Part shown: positions 24,420 through 33,390 of the stretch, piece by piece
Numbering within the stretch: the stretch's first letter is position 1
Layout: every line of letters starts with the position of its first letter
Assembly: GCF_900176275.1 (NCBI RefSeq)
Contig: NZ_FWXD01000033.1
Span: 1 to 38,937, forward strand
DNA length: 38,937 nucleotides
Direction of reading: 5' to 3'
Source: Andreprevotia lacus DSM 23236
GTDB lineage: Bacteria; Pseudomonadota; Gammaproteobacteria; Burkholderiales; Chitinibacteraceae
Translations under genes and position numbers: made by a program
Notes under the pieces: model-generated
The model's database searches: none
Seen by the model: the letters and a program-made list of their open reading frames with translations, nothing else
Told to the model about the DNA's origin: nothing

Positions 24420-26503
24420 TGCGCCGTCTACTGCCCGCGCTGCTGCTGGGCGCTGCCATCACGGCACAGGCCGATGATGCGGCCGAGCTGCAACCGGTGG
24501 TCGTCAGCGCCACGCGGGTGGAAACCCCGGCCAGCGATGTGCCTGCGGCAGTCAGCCAGCTCGGTCGGGACGACATCCAGGCCGCGCAGCCCACCATCAA
24601 CCTGAGTGAAGCATTGCAGCGCCTGCCCGGCGTAGTGGCGCAGAACCGGCAGAACTACGCGCAGGATGTGCAGCTGTCGGTGCGCGGCTTTGGCGCGCGT
24701 TCGACCTTTGGCGTGCGCGGCGTGCGCATCGTGGTTGATGGCATACCGGCCACCATGCCGGACGGGCAGGCGCAGACCTCGCACATCGATCTGGCATCGG
24801 CCGAGCATATCGAGCTGCTGCGCGGGCCGTTCTCGGTGCTGTATGGCAATGCGGCCGGCGGCACGCTGTTGGTAAACAGCGAATCGGGCCAGCCGGGCAA
24901 TGCCGTCACCGCCAGTGTGGCAGCCGGCAGCGATGGCGCACGCAAGAACGGCATCAAGGCATCCGGCCTTCAAGGCGGTATCAACTACTTACTGGATGCC
25001 AACCGCTTCAGCACCGATGGTTACCGTGACCACAGCGCCGCCACGCGCGATCTGCTCAATGGCAAGCTGGTGTTCGGTGTGGGCGAGCAGGGTGTGGCCA
25101 CCCTGGTGGTAAACAGCGTGCGTGCCGATGCCGACGACCCGCTGGGCCTGAGCCGCGCGCAATACGAGGCCAATCCGCAGCAGGCTGACGCCAGCGCGCT
25201 GCGCTACAACACGCGCAAAGCGCTGGATCAACAGCAGTTTGGCGCTAGCCTCGATCAGCCGCTGGGCGACGCCGATACGCTGCACGCCAGTCTGTATGCC
25301 GGCCAGCGCGCCACCACACAGTTCCAGGCCATTACGCCGGGCGCGCAGACGCCGGCCGGCAGCGCAGGTGGTGTCATCGACCTGCAGCGGCGCTATCAGG
25401 GTGTGGATGCCAACTGGCTGCACCAAGGCGAGGGCTGGCATGTGGTGGCCGGCGTGAACGTCGAGGCACTGGACGAAGCGCGCAAGGGTTACGAGAACTT
25501 TGTCGGCAGCACCCTGGGCGTGCAGGGCCGTTTGCGCCGCGACGAGAGCAACCGCGTGTGGAATGCCGACCAATACCTGCAGCTGCAATGGCAGCCGGCC
25601 GAGCGCTGGCGGCTGGATGCCGGCGTGCGCAACAGCAGCGTGCACGTGCGCTCCACCGATCACTACATCGCGCCGGGCAATGGCGACGACAGCGGCAGCG
25701 TGACCTACAAGCACCTGGGCGGCGCGCTGGGCATCAATTACCGCGCTGCCGAAGCACTCAATCTATACGCCGCCTACGGCCAGGGCTTCGAGACGCCTAC
25801 GCTGAACGAATTGTCTTACCGCGCCACCAGCGGCGGCGGGCTGAACTGGGCGCTGCAACCGGCCGAGAGCGATCACTACGAAGTCGGCGCCAAATGGCAG
25901 CCCGCTGCCGGTACTCGCGTCGAGCTGGCGCTGTTCCATGTCGATACCCGCAACGAGCTGGTGGTGCTGGCCAATGCAGGCGGCCGCGCCGTCTACCAGA
26001 ACGCCGCGCGCACCCGCCGCGACGGCATCGAGCTGAGCGCTCACCATGACTGGACGGCCACGCTGTCGAGCACGCTGGCCTACAGCTGGTTGCGTGCCGA
26101 ATACGCGCAAGCGTTTGCCAGCTGCAGCGGCACGCCGTGCACGGCCACCACGGTGCCGGCCGGCAAGCGGCTACCCGGCATCCCCGGTGCCAGCCTGTTT
26201 GCCGATCTGGCCTGGCAACCGGCCGATGGCGCGCTGCTGGCGCTGGAAACCGTCTACAGCGGCAGCATGATGGTGAACGACGCCAACAGCGACGCGCGCG
26301 CCAGCTACTGGCTGATCAACCTGCGCGCCGGCCTGCAGCAAAAGCTGGGCGCATGGCGCTTTAAAGAGTTTGTGCGGCTGGATAACCTGCTGGAGCAGCA
26401 ATACGCCGGCTCGGTCATCGTGAACGAGAGCAACGGCCGCTATTTCGAGCCCGCACCGGGGCGCAGCGTGTTTGCCGGAGTGAGCGCCACGCTGGACTGG
26501 TAG
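24419..26503 (+). CDS. TonB-dependent outer-membrane receptor
   Basis: A 694-aa outer-membrane transporter that takes up a siderophore, cofactor or other large ligand using TonB energy. The short signal peptide (MRRLLPALLLGAAITAQA) is followed by a TonB-box-like stretch QPVVVSATR. The plug domain (about 45-155) contains LSEALQRLPGVV, LSVRGFGARSTFGVRGVRI and IELLRGPFSVLYGNAAGGT. The rest is a beta-barrel ending in the aromatic terminal residue ...SATLDW. It is the last gene of the operon. No siderophore synthesis or heme genes are nearby, so the ligand is open. Confidence 0.93.
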   Translation: MRRLLPALLLGAAITAQADDAAELQPVVVSATRVETPASDVPAAVSQLGRDDIQAAQPTINLSEALQRLPGVVAQNRQNYAQDVQLSVRGFGARSTFGVRGVRIVVDGIPATMPDGQAQTSHIDLASAEHIELLRGPFSVLYGNAAGGTLLVNSESGQPGNAVTASVAAGSDGARKNGIKASGLQGGINYLLDANRFSTDGYRDHSAATRDLLNGKLVFGVGEQGVATLVVNSVRADADDPLGLSRAQYEANPQQADASALRYNTRKALDQQQFGASLDQPLGDADTLHASLYAGQRATTQFQAITPGAQTPAGSAGGVIDLQRRYQGVDANWLHQGEGWHVVAGVNVEALDEARKGYENFVGSTLGVQGRLRRDESNRVWNADQYLQLQWQPAERWRLDAGVRNSSVHVRSTDHYIAPGNGDDSGSVTYKHLGGALGINYRAAEALNLYAAYGQGFETPTLNELSYRATSGGGLNWALQPAESDHYEVGAKWQPAAGTRVELALFHVDTRNELVVLANAGGRAVYQNAARTRRDGIELSAHHDWTATLSSTLAYSWLRAEYAQAFASCSGTPCTATTVPAGKRLPGIPGASLFADLAWQPADGALLALETVYSGSMMVNDANSDARASYWLINLRAGLQQKLGAWRFKEFVRLDNLLEQQYAGSVIVNESNGRYFEPAPGRSVFAGVSATLDW

Positions 26504-26572
26504 CCCGCGCCGCGATACCCATGTCATATTGCGCAGGCTATGCTGGCAGCAAACCCCAACGGAGCCTGCACC

Positions 26573-27118
26573 GTGCCCCCCATCCTGCGTACCGCTGTTG
26601 CCATCGCCTTCATGCTGGCGTCTGCCATTGCCGCCAGCGCCCCAGCCCAGCTCGATCAGGCCCAGACGGCGCTGTTTGTGCAGGCCTTCACCCGTTGCGA
26701 CCCCTCGCTGCTGCTGCAGATCAAACCCGCGCTGGAAAGCGCCGGCTATGTATTCGAAGCACCGCAACGCCTTGCCAAGCCCATAGAAAAATTCCGCCCG
26801 GCCATGGTGCTGAAGGCCGATGTACAAGACCAGTTCATGCTCGACGACAACGACGCGGCCAATGTGCCGCCGGTAGTGGGCAAGGACGGCACCTTGCTCA
26901 GCTATACCGCCCTGAAGTACCAGCCCATCATGCTGGCCAACGGCATCACCGTGGCTGGCCTGCGCGTGGCCGCCTACAACGATACCGGCAAGCTGTTCTT
27001 CATCGCATTCTTCAACAAGCGTGCCGATGCCAAGCAGTTCAATACGCTGGCCAGGCTGCACAGTGAGCTGGGCAGCGTGCGGGATAAGACCTCGCTGGTG
27101 TGCTCGCGCGCCAGATAG
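26573..27118 (+). CDS. Exported protein of unknown function
   Basis: A 181-aa protein with a signal peptide (VPPILRTAVAIAFMLASAIA, cleavage near 22). The mature part has two cysteines (TRCDPS near the start, VCSRAR at the end) that could bridge the chain ends, and a compact alpha/beta sequence such as LSYTALKYQPIMLANGITVAG. I do not recognise the family. GTG 26573 is chosen because GGAG lies 8 bases upstream and a signal peptide follows. An in-frame ATG at 26540 would add 11 polar residues before it. It follows the TonB receptor by 69 bp. Confidence 0.7.
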   Translation: MPPILRTAVAIAFMLASAIAASAPAQLDQAQTALFVQAFTRCDPSLLLQIKPALESAGYVFEAPQRLAKPIEKFRPAMVLKADVQDQFMLDDNDAANVPPVVGKDGTLLSYTALKYQPIMLANGITVAGLRVAAYNDTGKLFFIAFFNKRADAKQFNTLARLHSELGSVRDKTSLVCSRAR

Positions 27119-27256
27119 GTGGAACCCGCCGTTGCCGGTTGGGCTGGCGGGATTTCAAAGCAAATGCCACACGTGACAGCGGACTGGGGTAGCATCACGC
27201 CCGCGCCATGCTTTCGGCATATTTTCTCACCCATTCTTCTCTCTTTCAGGTACCCC

Positions 27257-27685
27257 ATGCGTTCAGCCCTTGCCGTCATCGCCCTGCTGCTTGCCTCTTC
27301 AGCCTTTGCGCTCGACCCCACACCCAGCATCAAGGCCACCCCGGTGTTGAAAACCACCACCAGCTGGAACGGCGCCCCGCTGGTACTGCCGCAAGGCCCG
27401 GCCGAAGTCAGCGGCCTGGTAATCGAAATTGCCCCGGGCGCGGAAACCGGCTGGCACAAGCACCCGATTCCGTCGTTTGCCTACCTGCTGGAAGGCGAGC
27501 TGGAAGTGGCGCTGAAAGATGGCAAGACCAAGCGCATCAAGGCTGGCGAAGCACTGGCCGAAGTCGTCGACACCTGGCACAACGGCCACACGGTGGGCGA
27601 CAAGCCGGTGAAGCTGGTGGTGTTCTATGTGGGCAACGTCGGCTCGGCGCTGACGATCAAGGCGGATGCGGATCATCAGCATTGA
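27257..27685 (+). CDS. Exported cupin-domain protein
   Basis: A 142-aa protein: signal peptide (MRSALAVIALLLASSAFA, cleavage near 18), then a single cupin domain. The metal-site pattern GWHKHPIPSFAYLLEGELEV (residues 65-84) supplies H67, H69 and possibly E80, and the second cupin motif holds H108. Periplasmic cupins of this type have unknown or sugar/oxidation-related roles. The ATG at 27257 is the only one giving a signal peptide. A clear terminator follows at 27709. Confidence 0.85.
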   Translation: MRSALAVIALLLASSAFALDPTPSIKATPVLKTTTSWNGAPLVLPQGPAEVSGLVIEIAPGAETGWHKHPIPSFAYLLEGELEVALKDGKTKRIKAGEALAEVVDTWHNGHTVGDKPVKLVVFYVGNVGSALTIKADADHQH

Positions 27686-27708
27686 TGCATGCGCTGTGAC
27701 CACGTGAG

Positions 27709-27732
27709 AGAGCCGCTGATGCGGCTCTTTTA
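27709..27732 (+). terminator. Intrinsic terminator after the cupin gene
   Basis: AGAGCCGC-TGAT-GCGGCTCT followed by TTT and A makes an 8-bp perfect stem with a short T-run, 24 bp after the cupin stop. Confidence 0.85.
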
Positions 27733-27781
27733 TTTGCGAAGCCTGGCGATCGCCATCGACTGCAATGCGGGCATTGGTAGC

Positions 27782-28102
27782 CTATTCTTCTTGCGGCGTG
27801 GCAAGCATGACCAGTTTTCCCAAGCCGGCTGCTTGGGCGATTTTTGCCATCAGGTCCGGCCCTGAACCCTGACCGACCACTTCGATTTCCTTGTGCTGTT
27901 CATCAACGACCACCGCGCGAACTGTTTGTGTGAATGAGTTGGAAACCGCCATCCAGCTAGTCGCCCAACCCATTTGATTACAAGCCTGGCAGCAGCTGAA
28001 GTAACTGCCGTGTTGCACAAAGCAGGCAAATTTCGTTGCGCCGCACGCCCGACAAGCAATATCCATCGCCAAGGTGATCTCCAGATACTCGGTATCGTCC
28101 AA
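27782..28102 (-). CDS. Cys-rich putative zinc-binding protein, third gene of unknown operon
   Basis: A 106-aa protein of no known family. Two Cys pairs, C17xxC20 and C38xxC41, with extra cysteines at 27 and 37, suggest a zinc ribbon or treble-clef. The rest is a short alpha/beta part (VRAVVVDEQHKEIEVVG) and a helical end. The probable start is TTG 28102: GAGGG lies 8 bases before it, and it is 4 bp beyond the stop of the preceding gene. A frame starting at the overlapping ATG (28107) gives only W- and R-rich nonsense. Base composition is lower in GC than the flanking genes. Confidence 0.65.
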   Translation of the reverse strand: MDDTEYLEITLAMDIACRACGATKFACFVQHGSYFSCCQACNQMGWATSWMAVSNSFTQTVRAVVVDEQHKEIEVVGQGSGPDLMAKIAQAAGLGKLVMLATPQEE

Positions 28103-28106
28103 GTCA

Positions 28107-28418
28107 TCAGCCCTCAGGGCGACGATCTTGCGCTGCCAGGTAGTTCGCCAGGCTCACAATGATATTGTCACCCATGGTGCATGTCGCGAGCAGATAGTCG
28201 CCACTCCAGTGGTCAAAACCTGCTGCGATGCTGATTTCCTGTTTGATGAAGGACGGAAAAACGCCTTCATCCACACCGATGACATTGCGCCCGGACTCGA
28301 CGAAGCCTTCGCGCAGCAGCCAATCGCGTGCCTCGCGCCATTTGCCCGTATTGCGCCCCTCGAAGGTCAGGAAGTTGTGACCGTTGGCTGTGGTTGTCAG
28401 CAGTGATTTTTCCGTCAT
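28107..28418 (-). CDS. 103-aa unknown protein, second gene of unknown operon
   Basis: A soluble 103-aa protein that starts MTEKSLLTTTANGHNFLTFE and continues with W-rich helical and sheet segments (KWREARDWLLREGF, AAGFDHWSGDYLLA). It has no signal peptide, membrane segment or catalytic motif that I can recognise. It begins 3 bp after the stop of the first gene and ends 4 bp before the start of the third, so the three are almost certainly one transcript. Small soluble proteins in such units are often immunity or adaptor proteins, but nothing here proves that. Confidence 0.7.
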   Translation of the reverse strand: MTEKSLLTTTANGHNFLTFEGRNTGKWREARDWLLREGFVESGRNVIGVDEGVFPSFIKQEISIAAGFDHWSGDYLLATCTMGDNIIVSLANYLAAQDRRPEG

Positions 28419-28421
28419 GGG

Positions 28422-28856
28422 TCAGATCAATTTTGTGGCAGTGTCCGAGTCGGCCTGTTCCAATTGTGCCCGGAATGGGTACAGCGCTTCCGCATGCAGG
28501 GCGATCAGGGCCGCTTTTGCCTGCTCGCGTATGCCTTGCCACGCAGCATGCTTGAAAATGGAGTGGTCAAAACAGCTTGCTGCATCCGCTGGCAGATTGG
28601 TCAGACCGTCATCGATTTCGCCCAGGCATTCCTCGATGTTCTGATCTAGTAGCTCGGCGCAGTATTTGTAGAAATCTTGGTAGTTGCCGGTGAATGTGCT
28701 GGATATTTCACAGTGCGGACAATCCGGCAAAGTGGTTGATTGTGCCTCTGCGGATGAAGCCAATTCTTCCAGTGCATCACAAAGAAAAAAGTATGCACGA
28801 ATAGACGGCAACTCATCCGTGCAAAACCATTCCCAGAGCTTTGTGGTTACATCCAT
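28422..28856 (-). CDS. 144-aa unknown protein, first gene of unknown operon
   Basis: A soluble, acidic, mostly helical 144-aa protein. Visible traits are LWEWFCTDELPSIRAYFFLC near the start, a CPHC pair near residue 46 and a long alanine-rich helix at the end (AAWQGIREQAKAALIALHAEAL). I do not recognise the family. AGGA lies 8-11 bases before the ATG. GC is around 50%, well below the roughly 62% typical of the window, and all three genes of the unit share this, which points to acquisition as a block. The neighbours on both sides are ordinary chromosomal genes. Confidence 0.7.
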   Translation of the reverse strand: MDVTTKLWEWFCTDELPSIRAYFFLCDALEELASSAEAQSTTLPDCPHCEISSTFTGNYQDFYKYCAELLDQNIEECLGEIDDGLTNLPADAASCFDHSIFKHAAWQGIREQAKAALIALHAEALYPFRAQLEQADSDTATKLI

Positions 28857-28989
28857 GCCGGTAGGTCCTGTTGCGGAAAAGATAGCTATTCTGCGGTGTG
28901 TTCCGAGGCACGGGAGCTACTAAGTTGCTGCCGCCAGCTGCTTAAAAAGCGAGCAGGTAGCGGCAATTGTGAAACAGGCTGACGTTAGC

Positions 28990-31194
28990 TCACCGCCCGC
29001 GCGCCTTCCCGCCCGTTTTCTTCCCCTTGCCCTGCCCCGGCAGCACCAGTTTGCGTTGCGCGCCGCGAGCCTGCGTGGCTGGCTTCACCACGCGTGATGC
29101 GGGCGGTACGCGCTTTTCGCCGTTGGCGAGATCCTTGGCGCTGGGCATGGGCACCAGGTGGTTGGGGCCGTTGCCGATCAGGTCTTGGCGGCCCATGGCG
29201 ATCAGCCCTTCGCGCAGCACCGGCCAGTTTTTCGGGTCGTGGTAGCGCAAAAAGGCCTTGTGCAAGGTGCGCTGCTTGGCGTCCTTGATGATCTGCACTT
29301 TCTCCGAGCTGCGCGCCAGTTTCTTCAGCGGGTTGCGGCCGGTGTGCCACATGGTGGTGGCCAGCGCCATCGGCGTGGGGGTGAAGGCCTGCACCTGGTC
29401 GGGCTTGAAGTTGTTCTTCTTCAGCCACAGCGCCAGGTTGAGCATGTCTTCATCGCGCGTGCCGGGGTGGGCGGCGATGAAGTAGGGCACCAGGTATTGC
29501 TCCTTGCCGGCCTGCTTGGAGTAATGATCGAACAGGTCCTTGAAGCGCTCGAAGGTGCCGATGCCCGGCTTCATCATCTTGGACAGCGGGCCGTCTTCGG
29601 TGTGTTCGGGGGCGATCTTCAGCAGGCCGCTGACGTGGTGCGTCACCAGCTCCTTGATGTACTCGGGCGATTCCACCGCGATGTCGTAGCGCAGGCCGGA
29701 ACCGATGGTGATTTTCTTCACGCCCGGAATGGCGCGCGCCTTGCGGTAGAGCTGGATCAGGTGCGAGTGATCGGTATTCAGGTTCTCGCAAATGCCGGGG
29801 TACACGCACGACAGGCGGCGGCAGCTTTGCTCGATCTTCTCGTCCTTGCACGCCAGGCGATACATATTGGCAGTGGGGCCGCCCAGATCGCTGATATGGC
29901 CCTTGAAGCCCGGCGTCTTGTCGCGGATTTCGACGATCTCGTTGAGGATGGATTCCTCCGAGCGGCTCTGGATGATGCGGCCCTCGTGCTCGGTGATCGA
30001 GCAGAAGGTACAGCCGCCAAAACAGCCGCGCATGATGTTGATCGAGAACTTGATCATGTCCCACGCCGGGATGCGCGCACCGCCGTAGCTGGGGTGTGGC
30101 GCGCGGGCGTAGGGCAGGCCATACACATAATCCATTTCCGGCGTGGTGAGCGGGATGGGCGGCGCATTCAGCCATACATCGCGCTCGCCGTGCGCCTGCA
30201 CCATGGCGCGGGCGTTGCCGGGGTTGGATTCCAGGTGCAGCGTGCGGCTGGCATGTGCGTACAGCACCGGATCATGCGCGACGGCCTCATAGGCCGGAAT
30301 GCGCACCACGGTCTTTTGCCGCTCGGCCTGCTTGGCGGCAATGCGCTCGGCCTTGCTGACGATGCGGATGGGCTTGGGTGCATCCGGCGCACTGTCGGTG
30401 GTGCCACAGGCTTGCGCAGCCTGCTTTTCCTCTTTCATTTCGTACGGATCGGGGTGCGGGTCGACGCGGCCGGGGGTATCGACGGTGCTGGAATCGAGCA
30501 CCGACCAGTCGCGCGCCGGCAGCCAGCCGTGCGGGGTCATGAAGGCGGTGCCGCGCACATCGCGGATGTCGCGCAGCTTTTCACCGGCGTTGGCGCGGTG
30601 GGCCACCTCGACCAGCGCGCGCTCGGCGTTGCCGTACAGCAGGATGTCCGCCTTGGCATAGACAATGGCCGACTGGCGTACCTTGTCGCTCCAGTAGTCG
30701 TACTGGGCAATGCGGCGCAGGCTGGCCTCGATGCTGCCGATCATGATCTGCACGCCCGGATACGCCTCGCGGCAGCGCTGCGAATACACGGTAACGGCAC
30801 GATCCGGCCGGCGGCCGCCGATGGCGTCGGCGGTGTAGGCGTCGTCCGAGCGCGGTTTGCGATCAGCCGTATAGCGGTTGATCATCGAATCCATGTTGCC
30901 GGCGGTAATGCCGAAAAACAGCCGGGGCTTGCCCAGCGTCTTGAAATCGTCCGCGCTATCCCATTCCGGCTGGGAAATGATGCCCACGCGAAAGCCCTGC
31001 GCCTCCAGCAGCCGCCCCACCAGCGCCATGCCGAAGCTGGGGTGGTCCATGTAGGCGTCGCCCGTCACCAGAATGATGTCGCACTCATCCCAGCCGAGCG
31101 CATCCATCTCTTGCCGGCTCATGGGCAGAAAGGGCGCAGCCGGGCGCAAGGTCGGCTTCGGGTAGTCAAACAGCGGAGTGAGAGCGGAATTCAT
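28990..31194 (-). CDS. YgiQ family radical SAM protein
   Basis: A 734-aa member of the YgiQ family, radical SAM enzymes of unknown reaction. The N-terminal domain ([38 protein letters not shown]) is B12-domain-like and typical of YgiQ. The 4Fe-4S site [10 protein letters not shown] lies near residue 390, with the preceding block [13 protein letters not shown]. After it come [16 protein letters not shown] and GSGLRYDI of the TIM barrel. The tail is basic ([15 protein letters not shown]). ATG 31194 gives the canonical [14 protein letters not shown] start. Upstream alternatives add only five residues. A promoter lies at 31222-31249. Confidence 0.93.
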   Translation of the reverse strand: MNSALTPLFDYPKPTLRPAAPFLPMSRQEMDALGWDECDIILVTGDAYMDHPSFGMALVGRLLEAQGFRVGIISQPEWDSADDFKTLGKPRLFFGITAGNMDSMINRYTADRKPRSDDAYTADAIGGRRPDRAVTVYSQRCREAYPGVQIMIGSIEASLRRIAQYDYWSDKVRQSAIVYAKADILLYGNAERALVEVAHRANAGEKLRDIRDVRGTAFMTPHGWLPARDWSVLDSSTVDTPGRVDPHPDPYEMKEEKQAAQACGTTDSAPDAPKPIRIVSKAERIAAKQAERQKTVVRIPAYEAVAHDPVLYAHASRTLHLESNPGNARAMVQAHGERDVWLNAPPIPLTTPEMDYVYGLPYARAPHPSYGGARIPAWDMIKFSINIMRGCFGGCTFCSITEHEGRIIQSRSEESILNEIVEIRDKTPGFKGHISDLGGPTANMYRLACKDEKIEQSCRRLSCVYPGICENLNTDHSHLIQLYRKARAIPGVKKITIGSGLRYDIAVESPEYIKELVTHHVSGLLKIAPEHTEDGPLSKMMKPGIGTFERFKDLFDHYSKQAGKEQYLVPYFIAAHPGTRDEDMLNLALWLKKNNFKPDQVQAFTPTPMALATTMWHTGRNPLKKLARSSEKVQIIKDAKQRTLHKAFLRYHDPKNWPVLREGLIAMGRQDLIGNGPNHLVPMPSAKDLANGEKRVPPASRVVKPATQARGAQRKLVLPGQGKGKKTGGKARGR

Positions 31195-31221
31195 GGCGAC
31201 TGCAAACAAGACTAATCAAGC

Positions 31222-31249
31222 ATTGTCGCAGATTTGCGTGAAAAATCAA
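31222..31249 (-). promoter_or_regulatory. Candidate promoter of the ygiQ-like gene
   Basis: On the minus strand, TTGATT (31249-31244) and GACAAT (31227-31222) are separated by 16 bp, with an A/T-rich upstream region. The -10 lies 27 bp before the chosen ATG. Confidence 0.5.
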
Positions 31250-31319
31250 AAAATCCCTTGTTTTTCATCGGGATAGGGCGGGTTTGGGGCATGGCTTCCC
31301 TCGTCCCCGCCGGTAACGT

Positions 31320-31919
31320 TCAGTGCACCGCGTAAACCTGCCCGGTTTGCGCGCCTTCCGCGCTCTTGCTGTAGGCCAATGCCACGCGCGCGGCGGGTAC
31401 GGCATCGAAACCGCGGAAGTAGGCGCCGTAGGCCGGCAGCGATTCCACCAGCACATTGGGGCTGACCGCATTGATGCGCAGCCCGCGTGGCAGCTCGATG
31501 GCGGCGGCGCGCACAAAGCCGTCGATGGCGGCATTGGCCATGCTGGCGCCGCTGCCGTAACGGATCGGGTCATGCGTGAGGATGCCGCTGGTGAGGGTGA
31601 AACTGCCGCCGTCGTTCAGCACGTGCTGGCCGGCCAGCACCAGGTTGACCTGCCCCATCAGCTTGTCGTTGAGACCGACGGCGTATTGCTCGGGCGTGAA
31701 TTCGCCCAGCGGGCCGAAATGCACGTTGCCGGCGGTGGCAATCACCGCATCCACCGCGCCCACGCTGCGGAACAGCTGCTGCACGCTGGCGTAGTCCTTC
31801 AGGTCCACCCGCACATCGCCGCTGTTGCGGCCGGCGCTGATGATGTCGTGGCGTGCGCCCAGCTCGGCAACCACGGCCTGCCCGATGGTGCCGCCGGCAC
31901 CGATGATGACGATTTTCAT
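31320..31919 (-). CDS. Atypical short-chain dehydrogenase
   Basis: A 199-aa short SDR. The dinucleotide site IVIIGAGGTIGQAVVAEL (3-20) and the ATAGNVHFGPL region are clear. The usual catalytic YxxxK is absent: the matching stretch reads YGSGASMANAAIDGF, so the lysine is missing and the tyrosine context is altered. This pattern is known in an atypical SDR branch, and the protein may bind NAD(P) without normal dehydrogenase chemistry. GGAG 11-14 bases before the ATG supports the start. It is shorter than classical SDRs (about 250). Confidence 0.82.
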   Translation of the reverse strand: MKIVIIGAGGTIGQAVVAELGARHDIISAGRNSGDVRVDLKDYASVQQLFRSVGAVDAVIATAGNVHFGPLGEFTPEQYAVGLNDKLMGQVNLVLAGQHVLNDGGSFTLTSGILTHDPIRYGSGASMANAAIDGFVRAAAIELPRGLRINAVSPNVLVESLPAYGAYFRGFDAVPAARVALAYSKSAEGAQTGQVYAVH

Positions 31920-32020
31920 GCTCTTGCTGCTCCGTTCATGACGCCGGCGGGGCCGGCTGGGGTGGAAAAGGTCATGGTTCGACGGGCTGGCCGTGCCCGG
32001 GTTCCGCACGGGCCGGCGTG

Positions 32021-32533
32021 CTAGCGGGATTGGGCCAGCGGCTGGATGTGCCGGTGTGCGATATGGCATTCCAGCTCGGCCGCCGTGCGGCCCACCAGCA
32101 AGCGCAGCAGCGCCTCCAGCCGCTCTACGTGGCCCAGCGTGCGGTCATCGGCCACGGCCAGCAGGCCGAGCGTGGCGCCACCTTCATCCTGCAGCGGCAG
32201 CCCGCAGTAACCTGAATAAATACCCTGCGCGGCAGGAAAAGCCTGCGATACATCGCACGGCAGCGATACCGGGTTGCCGCCCAGCACCGCATTGCACGGC
32301 GTGGTGGCCAGATCGTAGCTGAAGGGCTGGCGGGTGTTGTTGCCGTCGGCAAACGCCAGGCTGTAGCCCTTGGCGGCGTGGCCGCTGTCACGCAGGGTGA
32401 CGAAGGCATAATGTGCGCCGCTGACGCGCGTCAGGCACAGCACCAGCGCGGCAAAGAAGCGCGCGCCGCGAAATTTTGCCGTGGCTTCGCCCAGCACGGC
32501 ATAGTTCAGTCTTACCCATTCTGCTTCGGTCAT
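32021..32533 (-). CDS. GAF-domain protein
   Basis: A 170-aa soluble protein that is essentially one GAF domain. Diagnostic is the C-terminal sheet YSGYCGLPLQDEGGATLGLLAVAD, preceded by strands such as AHYAFVTLRD and a cysteine-containing loop (LPCDVS). GAF domains bind small ligands such as cyclic nucleotides, heme or redox cofactors. No output domain is attached, so it would act through partners. It lies 101 bp upstream of the atypical SDR in the same orientation. Confidence 0.78.
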   Translation of the reverse strand: MTEAEWVRLNYAVLGEATAKFRGARFFAALVLCLTRVSGAHYAFVTLRDSGHAAKGYSLAFADGNNTRQPFSYDLATTPCNAVLGGNPVSLPCDVSQAFPAAQGIYSGYCGLPLQDEGGATLGLLAVADDRTLGHVERLEALLRLLVGRTAAELECHIAHRHIQPLAQSR

Positions 32534-32595
32534 TGCCGGCCCTGATGTTGATGCGAAGCTTCAGCATAGGACGGGCCGGCGCATTCGACCGGGGA

Positions 32596-32805
32596 TCAAT
32601 AGTGCGGCGGAATCTCGTCCTCGGGCTTGCTTTGCCCGGCCGGCCCTGGGCCTTCCATATTGCGTACGTGGTTGGCCAGCGCGCGCAGATCAAGCTGCAG
32701 GCGGTCGATTTGCTGCTGCTGCGCGGCGACGATGTTGTTGAGGGTGTCGAGCAGGTCATCCTGCAGCGCCAGCTTGATTTCGAGTTCGGTGATGCGTGCT
32801 TCCAT
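32596..32805 (-). CDS. slyX: SlyX family coiled-coil protein
   Basis: A 69-aa SlyX protein. It begins MEARITELEIKLALQDDLLD, continues as a coiled coil with an NNIVAAQQQQIDRLQLDL heptad pattern, and ends in the family signature PPHY. The cellular role of SlyX is not established. In other bacteria it lies near slyD, which is not present here. ATG 32805 is chosen as it gives the standard length. Confidence 0.92.
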   Translation of the reverse strand: MEARITELEIKLALQDDLLDTLNNIVAAQQQQIDRLQLDLRALANHVRNMEGPGPAGQSKPEDEIPPHY

Positions 32806-33021
32806 GGCAGGCTCGCTGGTTACGATGGGCGATGATAACAGTGTGCGGCATGGCGGCAGACCGTGCAGCGGCCTGCATGCGCGGCAGATTGCGCCGCTTG
32901 GGTTACACGCGTACGCTGATTTACCCCGGTGCGTGGCCATGGGCAGCGGGATTATTCCAGTGGGCGGCCCATCTTGCCCTCGTTAGACTGATCGGCATCA
33001 TCCGGGAACCAGGGGGCCGCC

Positions 33022-33375
33022 GTGCAAGTCACCATCTATCACAACCCGCGTTGCGGCAAATCGCGCGATACGCTGGCGCTGCTGGAAGCGCGCGGCATAC
33101 GCCCCGACGTGGTCGAATACCTGAAAACGCCGCCCGACGCGGTGCGTCTGGCGCAACTGCTTGATCTGCTGGGGCTGACCCCGCGTGAGCTGATGCGCCG
33201 CAAAGAGGCCGAATATGCGCTGCTCGGCCTCGATGACCCCGCGCTGACGCGCGACGAACTGATTGCCGCCATGGTGGCGACGCCACGGCTGATCGAACGC
33301 CCCATCGTGGTGGTGGACGACCAGCGCGCCGTACTTGGCAGACCACCGGAAGCGATTCTGTCCCTGTTTGTCTGA
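33022..33375 (+). CDS. ArsC-family glutaredoxin-dependent arsenate reductase (YfgD-like)
   Basis: A 117-aa thioredoxin-fold protein of the ArsC family. The active site HNPRCGKSRDTLALL places the catalytic cysteine at residue 11. TPRELMRRKEAEY and the arginine-bearing C-terminal region ATPRLIERPIVVVDD complete the arsenate-site pattern. It could reduce arsenate or, like YfgD-type members, have another redox role. No ars operon genes are nearby. The start is GTG 33022, with GGGGG 5-9 bases upstream. The rof gene follows after 15 bp. Confidence 0.9.
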   Translation: MQVTIYHNPRCGKSRDTLALLEARGIRPDVVEYLKTPPDAVRLAQLLDLLGLTPRELMRRKEAEYALLGLDDPALTRDELIAAMVATPRLIERPIVVVDDQRAVLGRPPEAILSLFV

Positions 33376-33390
33376 ACCAGGAGATGCGTC

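Noticed and set aside
27850-28107. ATG-initiated 85-codon frame in the unknown operon
   Set aside because: It overlaps the stop attractively (ATGA), but its translation is W/R-rich and lacks the Cys pattern. The neighbouring TTG frame has the ribosome-binding site and a plausible protein.
29158-31215. 685-codon open frame on the plus strand
   Set aside because: Antisense to the YgiQ-like radical SAM gene, whose CxxxCxxC site is evident.
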